A DNA stretch of 64,000 nucleotides from Nakazawaea peltata (lineage: Eukaryota; Ascomycota; Pichiomycetes; Alaninales; Pachysolenaceae). The notes below the pieces were generated by a model. The model searched no databases. It saw nothing but the letters and a program-made list of their open reading frames with translations, and had not been told where the DNA came from. The DNA lies in contig BCGQ01000007.1 in assembly GCA_001599355.1 (NCBI GenBank), forward strand, positions 314,620 to 378,619, in the 5' to 3' direction. A program made the translations under genes and the position numbers. Below, piece after piece: positions 57,277 through 64,000 of this stretch. Each line of letters starts with the position of its first letter. Within the stretch, counting starts at the first letter, position 1.

Positions 57277-59733
57277 ATGCCAAGAGACACGTTCTACCAT
57301 CCATTTGTTCCTTATCGGATCCAGCTCCAGTTAATGGAGCTGATCTATGAGATGTTGGGGGATGAGAATCTTAAGGTGGGCATCTTTGAGAGCCCTACAG
57401 GGACGGGGAAGACGCTTTCATTGATATGTAGTACTATGACATGGTTGAGAGAGAAGAAGAGAGGTGATCATGAGCTGAAATTGAGGATGGAAGAGTCATC
57501 AGATGGGAGTAAACTGGACTCTAATGGAGAGATCAATGCTGAAGATGACGATGAAGATGAGCCTGAATGGGTCAAACAACAGTACAAAGATCGTGTTTTG
57601 GGTCTGCTGAAGAGTTCATTGCGTGAATATGAGACTTATTTGGATAATTTGAATCTTGAGGATATAGTTGTGGATGGAGATGAACGACAACGTGGAAGGA
57701 AGAAACGGAAAATCGAGATCGAACCAGAGGCCGAGTATCTTCCTTTGAATTACGATAGTGAAGATGAAAAGACCGATGGGACCAATGTAGATTCATCCAA
57801 TGCCCATCTCTCTGCTGAAATCAAACAGCTTCTCTTTCAAATAGAAGGTGTTCCTGAGAGTTCAGCTTCCTCAATGCTTAACGAGACAAAGGTGTATTAT
57901 TCTAGTAGAACACACTCACAACTTGCACAATTCCTGGAACTGTTACGTCTTGTGAACTTTCCCTCGTCCATTTCAGGTGTAGATCGTGAGAGATTGAAGT
58001 ATATCCCTTTGGGATCTCGTAGACAATACTGTGTAAATGAGGAAGTACGAGCCAAATCACACTCGATGCTCCTGCTTAACGACAACTGTTTGGATGCTGT
58101 TAAGAATAAATCTTGTAGTTACTATCCTCTGCAGAACTCCAATTCACAACAGCAGATGCTAAAATTGTTTGGAGATCTTAGTATGAAGCAGGTTAGTGAT
58201 ATTGAGGAGATTGCTTCGTTGGGAAAGTCGTTAACCGTATGCCCATACTATGGGACTCGTTCTGGGTCATTGATCGCTCTGACAGAAGTCATATCACTTC
58301 CATATCAACTTCTTCTCAACCCCGATGTGAGGGATACTTTGAATTTACCACTTAAAGATTGTATTGTGATTATTGATGAGCTGCATAATTTAGTCGAGAC
58401 TTTGCAACTGATGAACTCTTCTACTGTATCATTGAGCCAAGTAAATCTCATTTGTAGTCTGTTGAAACAGTACTTTGCCAAGTTCAAGAAACGGTTTAAT
58501 AGTGGGAATCGAATCAAATTGATGATCATCTCTAGATTGCTTAAACAGCTCCAAGAGTTTTTACAACAGAGTCTTGACAAACAAATCGAAGATGGGACAG
58601 AGATTCATGTCTTGGATATTTACGGTGGATCTACAACTGATCTTCTGAATTTCTACAAACTTCAAGAGTATTTGAATAGAACTAAAATCCTGTATAAATT
58701 AGAAGCTTATATGGCCGATCAACTGAAGGACTCTACAACATCCAATAGCTTCTCTCGGTCACAACCACTTCTTTATAAGGTGATTGACTTTTTGAAATCT
58801 CTTCTGAATCCATCCAAAGAAGGTAAGTTCTATTTTTCTCGAACTTCCAACGATATAGTGATGAACTATATGCTTTTGGATCCTCTGAATGTTTTCAAGG
58901 AATTAGTGGAGCTGAGTAAAAGCGTAATATTAGCTGGAGGTACTATGGAACCAATGTCTGAATTTCAAAGGGTTTTGTTTCCTCAATTGGATCCCAAGAC
59001 TCAGGTCAAACAGTTCTCTTGTGACCATGTAATTAGTAAAGATAATTTGGATACTTTAATTGTGCCAGGGTTTGAGGGCCAACCATTTGAGTTCAATTTC
59101 AGGAATAGAGAGAATGAGACTGCAATGGTGGTGAAACTCCTGCAATTTTTGATCAAAGTAGCATCAAAGACTCCAAATGGTATGATTGTGTTCTTCCCAA
59201 GTTACGCAATGTTAGATAGAGTATATAAAGCGTGGAAAGAAACGGGGATGGTGGATAAGATGAATCAATTAAAAGAAATATTCAAAGATAGTGGGTCAAA
59301 TGATTTGGGATTACTTCATCAATACAAAGAGAAGGCTACAGGTGAGTCAGGAGCAATACTTTTAGGGGTGATGAGTGGTAGATTGAGTGAAGGAATCAAT
59401 TTTAACGACGAACTTTGCAGAGCAGTGGTGATAGTAGGGATGCCATATCCAAATGAACAAAGTGCAGAGTTCAAAATTCGTAAAAAATACATGTCATCGG
59501 GTGGGTCAATTGCACGGGAGTATGTGGAGAATATTATGATGAAAACTGTCAACCAGAGTTGTGGTAGATGTATCAGGCATCTGAATGATTATAGTTGTAT
59601 CATATTGTGTGACTCAAGGTATAGAAATAATAGGGTGGTGGGGAAGTTGAGTAAATGGATTCGTGATAGAATAGATGAACCAGTGATGGGGATTGAACTG
59701 CATTTGGATCTGTTCTTTAAAAAAGAGCGGTAG
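57277..59733 (+). CDS. CHL1: Chl1 DNA helicase (XPD/FANCJ-like, DDX11 orthologue)
   Basis: 818 aa from ATG 57277 (MPRDTFYHPFVPYRIQ), which aligns with the S. cerevisiae Chl1 start; an upstream in-frame ATG at 57142 would add 45 unconserved residues. Chl1 is a 5'-3' helicase for sister-chromatid cohesion. Walker A is SPTGTGKTLSLIC (about residue 40). The iron-sulfur region has C-containing segments RRQYCVNEEV, NDNCLDAVKNKSCSYYP and LTVCPYYGTR. The helicase II box reads D-E-CTG-H at residues 367-370, i.e. DEAH only if CTG is Ala. Later motifs: AGGTMEPMSEFQ, FFPSYAMLDRV, GRLSEGINF, QSCGRCIRH. Length is close to the 861 aa of yeast Chl1. Confidence 0.97.
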   Translation: MPRDTFYHPFVPYRIQLQLMELIYEMLGDENLKVGIFESPTGTGKTLSLICSTMTWLREKKRGDHELKLRMEESSDGSKLDSNGEINAEDDDEDEPEWVKQQYKDRVLGLLKSSLREYETYLDNLNLEDIVVDGDERQRGRKKRKIEIEPEAEYLPLNYDSEDEKTDGTNVDSSNAHLSAEIKQLLFQIEGVPESSASSMLNETKVYYSSRTHSQLAQFLELLRLVNFPSSISGVDRERLKYIPLGSRRQYCVNEEVRAKSHSMLLLNDNCLDAVKNKSCSYYPLQNSNSQQQMLKLFGDLSMKQVSDIEEIASLGKSLTVCPYYGTRSGSLIALTEVISLPYQLLLNPDVRDTLNLPLKDCIVIIDELHNLVETLQLMNSSTVSLSQVNLICSLLKQYFAKFKKRFNSGNRIKLMIISRLLKQLQEFLQQSLDKQIEDGTEIHVLDIYGGSTTDLLNFYKLQEYLNRTKILYKLEAYMADQLKDSTTSNSFSRSQPLLYKVIDFLKSLLNPSKEGKFYFSRTSNDIVMNYMLLDPLNVFKELVELSKSVILAGGTMEPMSEFQRVLFPQLDPKTQVKQFSCDHVISKDNLDTLIVPGFEGQPFEFNFRNRENETAMVVKLLQFLIKVASKTPNGMIVFFPSYAMLDRVYKAWKETGMVDKMNQLKEIFKDSGSNDLGLLHQYKEKATGESGAILLGVMSGRLSEGINFNDELCRAVVIVGMPYPNEQSAEFKIRKKYMSSGGSIAREYVENIMMKTVNQSCGRCIRHLNDYSCIILCDSRYRNNRVVGKLSKWIRDRIDEPVMGIELHLDLFFKKER

Positions 59734-60300
59734 TTATTTATTTAATATTTATTATGATGTTTATTGTAGTCTGATCACCCCTAATCTCCGAAGCTAACCC
59801 CCTTCTTCAAGCCCCACATGCAAAGTCGTGTACAAATCCCCAAATTATCCATATCCGGAATGTCACTCCCTTTTTTTGCTCCTTGTTTCTTTTTTTATGT
59901 TTTTTTCTCATCATTTTTTCATTAATTCTTGGCAATTTGACAAGAAGAGCAAGAAGTACGACAAACAAGGTAGAGGGGGTCAGTAAAATGATGAAACTGT
60001 AGAAAAGAGAATCTGATTCTTACACCATTGTACTCTCCCAATCATCCCGATTCCATTAATACCAATAACAACTATCGTCCCCTACCCAAATCTCCCAATA
60101 TCATACCCCTCTTCCCCCACCTCTTTCCCTCATCCTCTCCCTTCTCTTTTCTTTTATTTTTATACCAAGAAATTTGTCACGCACACCGCCCATGCAGCGC
60201 TTCCAGCCCATACTTTTGTAAGGATCACGAGGGAGGCGGAACTGTTTCACCAATTAAATATAAGAGAACGGAAGCAGCTGTGTGCGATACGATTGTAGAT
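59734..60300. promoter_or_regulatory. RIM101 promoter and leader
   Basis: 567 bp. CT-rich leader (about 60080-60165) and T-rich tracts (59870-59920). Possible Rim101/PacC-type sites (GCCAAG) were not seen. The frame of RIM101 is open upstream to a TTG at 60028 but has no ATG there. Confidence 0.45.
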
Positions 60301-62118
60301 ATGAGTGATTATCAAGATAGCGAATTAGAGAAGATGTCGGATCAAAAATATATCCATCCAGTTTCGTATTTGAGTATGCAACAGCGTCAAGAGCCTGGCC
60401 AGTCGGGTTCTCAGGGCGCTTCACGCCAACTGGGGCAGCCACAAGAACAAGTTCAACAAGGTCAAGGGTCTGGTGTTAGTTCGAATTATTTGAGTCTTCC
60501 AACTTCGAGACATTCATCGACTACCGATGATTCCAATAGCGCTGTTTCTCTGGTGAACTCTGTGTCTCCAGTTTCGGCCACTTTTACTGATCTTTCTTCG
60601 CCGGAAGATGAGGCTAATTCGGCTCTGGCGGCTCCTACTCAGGTCTCGAGTGCTCTGCCTTTAGCTTCCAAGATCAAATTACCAACTATTAGTGATTTCA
60701 ATAGTGTTCATTATGGTATTGCTCCTCCTCTGAGCCAACAATATCATCAACTGCCACATTATCATCAACCATACCAACAACATCAAATGGCTCAACAACA
60801 TATGCTGCTGCAATATGCCGATGGCCAGAAGAAGGCTCCTCGTAAGAAATATCAGTCTCGTAAGAAGAAGGACGACGATATTCAAGGCCCATTATTCTGC
60901 AAATGGCTTAACTGTTCAGCTCAATATACTACTGCCGAAGATTTGTATAACCATCTTTGTGAGTACCATGTTGGCCGTAAATCTCAGAAGAACTTGTCTC
61001 TTCAATGCCACTGGAGTGATTGTAATGTGAGCACCATCAAGAGAGATCATATCACCTCTCATTTACGTGTCCATGTGCCGTTCAAACCATTTGTTTGCTC
61101 TCAATGTACTAAGAAGTTTAAGAGACCTCAAGATTTGAAGAAACATGTTAAGACTCATGCTGATGGTGAAGGTGATCCAAGAGCTGGTGGTGTTGGTCCA
61201 GAATACTTTGACAACAGTAGTATTCTTGGTTATTCCATGGGCTTGCCATTACAACAACAAATGATGCCTCAACAACGTATGCCAATGCTGGCTCTGTCTT
61301 ATCAAGATGAATATGAGCTGCTGATGATGCAAAAGAAGCGTAAATTGGATGCTTATTCTCAATTCAACAACTTCTATGATGATGTTAAGCGTATGGTTTT
61401 GCAACCTACTTATAATAATGAGATGATTGGTAAGTTGAACCATTTGGAAGGTGTCTTTGCCCACTCACAAAGTCTGGCTCAGGCCCATCAACAATCACAA
61501 CCTCAGGCTGCAGCCGGTGCTGGTCCATCGGCTCCTCAATACTCTCATCATGAGTTGACTGAGGCCTCGACTTTCTTCAACCAATTATTGGAGAATTACC
61601 AGTACCCACAACAGCAGCAACAACAGCAACAACATCATCAACACCATCCTCAGATGCCAGTAAATGGCTCAGGAAAACCTCTGCAACTGTCATTGTATCC
61701 ATACTTACCATCTTCTGGAAATTCTCAACAGCAACCAATGGTTGTTCAGTCGAATTACCACCCTGTTCAGCATCTTTCTTCTGCTTCGAACATGCCACTT
61801 TATGGTTCTGGTAATTCCCTGCTGTTTGAAGAAACTTCTAGACACCATATCGGTGTACAACAAAAGAGTGGTTCTCGTGATGTTGCTGAAATGATGGAGG
61901 AGTTGTCTGTTAAGGACAAGGAAGAAGAAGAAGAGGTTTCGGAGAACTCCGAATCTGAGTCCGAAGAAATTCCAGAATTCGATTCTCACTTCCTTCTCAT
62001 TCAACTGATGGCCAAATACTTCTCTGACTTGCTGGCTGAACAAAAAAATGAATCTACGTCTAATACCGAAAATACAAAATCGAAACAATCGCTTTACCCA
62101 AAGTTGGTTGTCGCTTAA
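60301..62118 (+). CDS. RIM101: Rim101/PacC pH-response zinc-finger transcription factor
   Basis: 605 aa from the first ATG (60301), against 625 in S. cerevisiae. Three C2H2 fingers in the PacC arrangement occupy about residues 198-292: [28 protein letters not shown] in two parts, [23 protein letters not shown], then [21 protein letters not shown]. Rim101 is activated by proteolysis at neutral or alkaline pH through Rim20/Rim13 on endosomes. Two candidate Rim20-binding YPxL motifs are present: YPYL near residue 466 and YPKL seven residues from the C-terminus. An acidic Glu/Ser region (about residues 540-565) separates them. Gln/His-rich repeats flank the fingers. Confidence 0.95.
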   Translation: MSDYQDSELEKMSDQKYIHPVSYLSMQQRQEPGQSGSQGASRQLGQPQEQVQQGQGSGVSSNYLSLPTSRHSSTTDDSNSAVSLVNSVSPVSATFTDLSSPEDEANSALAAPTQVSSALPLASKIKLPTISDFNSVHYGIAPPLSQQYHQLPHYHQPYQQHQMAQQHMLLQYADGQKKAPRKKYQSRKKKDDDIQGPLFCKWLNCSAQYTTAEDLYNHLCEYHVGRKSQKNLSLQCHWSDCNVSTIKRDHITSHLRVHVPFKPFVCSQCTKKFKRPQDLKKHVKTHADGEGDPRAGGVGPEYFDNSSILGYSMGLPLQQQMMPQQRMPMLALSYQDEYELLMMQKKRKLDAYSQFNNFYDDVKRMVLQPTYNNEMIGKLNHLEGVFAHSQSLAQAHQQSQPQAAAGAGPSAPQYSHHELTEASTFFNQLLENYQYPQQQQQQQQHHQHHPQMPVNGSGKPLQLSLYPYLPSSGNSQQQPMVVQSNYHPVQHLSSASNMPLYGSGNSLLFEETSRHHIGVQQKSGSRDVAEMMEELSVKDKEEEEEVSENSESESEEIPEFDSHFLLIQLMAKYFSDLLAEQKNESTSNTENTKSKQSLYPKLVVA

Positions 62119-62185
62119 GAACGTTTAATAATTTTACCATATATATACCCCTATATGAATTGTTTTTGATTTATGCTTACATACT

Positions 62186-63370
62186 TTATTCATTAACTAC
62201 TCGTAGCACCCTTCTAGAATAGTCCATATTGTCATTCAAGCTCTTTTTGGAGTCGTTGAGGTTCATGAACATCATGGAACTAGGGTCAAGACGTTGATCT
62301 ACCATGACTGGAACTGTATTGTCATTACTGGACTCGTCGGTCAAATCTTTGTAGCCTCCGGAGGTGACCCCGAGACCGGCAAGTCCTACACCGGCGGCAC
62401 CACCACCGAGACCGGCAGCAGCAAGCAGCAGTTGATCATGTTCTTCCTTTTCTCTGTTTCTCCGGCGAACACATAACCACCAGATCAATCCCAGTATTAA
62501 CAGGAGGATTACCAAGCCTACTACTACGAAAGTACCGGCTACTTTACCCTTAGAAGACCAGAAGGATGACTTGGAATTCGATTTTTTACCCGAGTCCTTG
62601 TCATCTGAGGCTGAGCTTGAGTTTGTAGGTTGAGCCTCACTACTTGCAGTCTGGGTTATGGTTGTTGTAGCACCACCTGTGATTGTTTCGATGATAATAG
62701 AAACAGAGGCAGAAGTAGTCGTTGCTGAGGACGACTTTGAAGAGAATTTCGAACTTGAGCTTGAATCTGAACTCGAACTTGAGCTCGAACTAGAACTAGA
62801 ACTTGAACTGGACGTAGATGTCGTGGTTGGTGTAGTCAATAATGAGCTCAGTTCACCGGTCGTCAGCAGAGTCTCTGACAGTTGGTCATTTGTAGTTGTA
62901 GAAGTTGTGTCATCGTCATCATCAGTGGAAGCAGTAGCAGTTTCCTCGGCAGAAGACGCACTCATAGTACCACTGGCCTTGCCGATCAAATAATACAGAT
63001 AATATCCATCGTCTTTGGACCCACAAGAGTCATCAGGATACCCAGGACATGAATCATCACAATCGTCAGTGTCAGTTTCGGAGCTGGAATCAGGCAGATA
63101 GTTGGAACACCAACAGTTATAATCCTGTAAAATCAGGTACAGGTACCCATCACATGAAAGTTCACACAGTCCACTCGACTGGTATTGGTTATAAACAGCA
63201 GACCCATCTGAGCCAGTGTTCTGAGAAGCACAAAGTGAGAGCAGCAGGTCCACTGATGGAACCAGCAGGAGCAAAACTACAAGTCCCTCGAGAACCCCCC
63301 AAGTAGAAGTCTCAATAGCTCCCTTTAGTCTCATATTCACTTCTTTTGAACCCTTCCCGACGAATTTCAT
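62186..63370 (-). CDS. WSC1: WSC-domain cell-wall integrity sensor
   Basis: 394 aa, type I membrane protein. A signal peptide ends near residue 50 if ATG 63370 is used; a second ATG at 63334 (MRLKGAIETS) would give a more usual length. The WSC domain covers about residues 50-130: CASQN, YQSSGLCELSCDGYAYAILQ (CTG as Ala), YNCWCSNYLP, CDDSCPGYPDDSCGSKD. A Ser/Thr-rich stalk (residues 135-265) is probably O-mannosylated. The membrane segment is about residues 280-300 (GTFVVVGLVILLLILGLIWWLCVRR). The short tail ends DYSRRVLRVVNE, like the conserved Wsc C-terminus that contacts Rom2. It senses wall stress upstream of Rho1 and Pkc1. Wsc1 is chosen over Wsc2/3 because of the short tail; uncertain. 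Confidence 0.88.
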   Translation of the reverse strand: MKFVGKGSKEVNMRLKGAIETSTWGVLEGLVVLLLLVPSVDLLLSLCASQNTGSDGSAVYNQYQSSGLCELSCDGYLYLILQDYNCWCSNYLPDSSSETDTDDCDDSCPGYPDDSCGSKDDGYYLYYLIGKASGTMSASSAEETATASTDDDDDTTSTTTNDQLSETLLTTGELSSLLTTPTTTSTSSSSSSSSSSSSSSSDSSSSSKFSSKSSSATTTSASVSIIIETITGGATTTITQTASSEAQPTNSSSASDDKDSGKKSNSKSSFWSSKGKVAGTFVVVGLVILLLILGLIWWLCVRRRNREKEEHDQLLLAAAGLGGGAAGVGLAGLGVTSGGYKDLTDESSNDNTVPVMVDQRLDPSSMMFMNLNDSKKSLNDNMDYSRRVLRVVNE

Positions 63371-64000
63371 TCACTATTACCCTCTAATATCTCAAGGGTC
63401 CCTTCGTCTCCGACCTCTTCCAATCTCGGATTTCAAAATTTTCTCATTTTTCTCACTCTGCTCAAAGGTGCTGCGAGCGAAGAATAGTGCAGTTTTAGTG
63501 CGTGAAGCATTTTAGGAGAGACACAATTGGGGGGAGGGAAATGGGGTCTGTCTTTCGGTAGATGTTTTTTAGTTTCTAATTTAGGAATGATTAAAAATAG
63601 GGGCGAGTATAAGGCGGGGGGTAATGATGGGGCAGAGGGGAGGGGGGATATGGTAGGGGCACGATGGTAGGGGGGTAATGATATAAAAGATGGAGAATAG
63701 AGTAGATAACAGAGCTAGGATGGATGATTGTGATCGATCAATTCTATTCATTACATAGACCATGACCAAGACCATGACTATATCCTGTAACATAGATAGA
63801 TGTATATTTTATTATAAATACTCATAATTATTTATAGCTATTTACATGTTGATTTAATCTACTACACACATTTATTATTTAAGGAGTTTACTTTTCTGCG
63901 TATTATTTTGACCCGCACGGATCGCATTGTGACCTCACGCACCCATCAGACTATTACAGCAGAATACTAGTTCATTTGTGAGACACTGTAGCAGTATACG
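63371..64000. promoter_or_regulatory. WSC-gene promoter region, G-rich on plus strand
   Basis: 630 bp to the window edge. The plus strand is strongly G-rich at 63528-63545 and 63600-63680 (many runs of 4-6 G), so the sense strand for the WSC gene carries CCCCT-like stress elements. A 70-codon minus frame (63581-63793) is just the reverse of this tract. Nothing recognised from 63800 to 64000. Confidence 0.45.

Noticed and set aside
1-64000. CUG-Ser code (Candida/Debaryomyces type)
   Set aside because: CTG codons fall on conserved Ala columns (DEAH, MGGMAAQIP, VAHPALAPI, RWDEAE), not on Ser columns.

Overview
The window is a gene-dense stretch of chromosome from a budding yeast (Saccharomycotina). 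Genes are compact. The few introns are short (57-62 nt) with perfect TACTAAC branch points close to the 3' splice site. The gene set is typically fungal: EST2, BUD6, MMS22, malate synthase, OPY2, MNN4-type, HGT1-type sugar porters, RAD16, VHC1, CHL1, RIM101 and a WSC sensor. I saw no tRNA, rRNA, intact transposon or CRISPR array. Three ambiguous bases (N) lie at 33792-33798.

The most important property is the genetic code. Read with the standard code, many near-invariant alanines appear as leucine, and each one I checked is encoded by CTG. Examples are the DEAH box of CHL1, MGGMAAQIP and VAHPALAPI of malate synthase, HAMGG, GTALASTF and AIADILYG of the beta-glucosidase, and RWDEAE of the sugar porters. 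Conserved leucines at the same sites use TTG, TTA or CTT. This places the genome in the CUG-Ala clade (Pachysolen, Nakazawaea, Peterozyma). Base composition looks near 40% GC by eye, which as I recall is higher than P. tannophilus, so Nakazawaea or Peterozyma is a guess. Every protein here must be read with CTG = Ala.

Layout. 0-7.6 kb: NKP2-like kinetochore gene, spliced TAD3, EST2 (telomerase RT), spliced BUD6. 8.1-18 kb: giant MMS22, a small N-myristoylated protein, MLS1, DAP1. 18.5-20 kb: an RGS protein. 20-29.3 kb: the least ordinary part, with a coding-like relic, two unrecognised genes (one with a long charged repeat), and a 2.7 kb non-coding tract that holds a cluster of strong inverted repeats and may be an unannotated structured RNA. 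29.3-36.4 kb: MNN4-type LicD protein, mitochondrial aldehyde dehydrogenase, OPY2. 37-46 kb: a carbon-uptake block, a GH3 beta-glucosidase beside two HGT1-type sugar porters whose upstream regions share colinear islands, with spliced LTP1 between them. 47.3-64 kb: NOT3/5, RAD16, an unknown coiled-coil protein, VHC1, CHL1, RIM101 and a WSC-domain cell-wall sensor.

Functional threads: genome maintenance (EST2, MMS22, RAD16, CHL1, NKP2), cell surface and stress signalling (OPY2, WSC, RIM101, MNN4-type, BUD6), and carbon use (MLS1, aldehyde dehydrogenase, beta-glucosidase, porters, RGS protein). These are single-copy eukaryotic genes with their own promoters, so no operon logic is implied. Several starts given here differ from the longest open frame because those frames begin at TTG or GTG.
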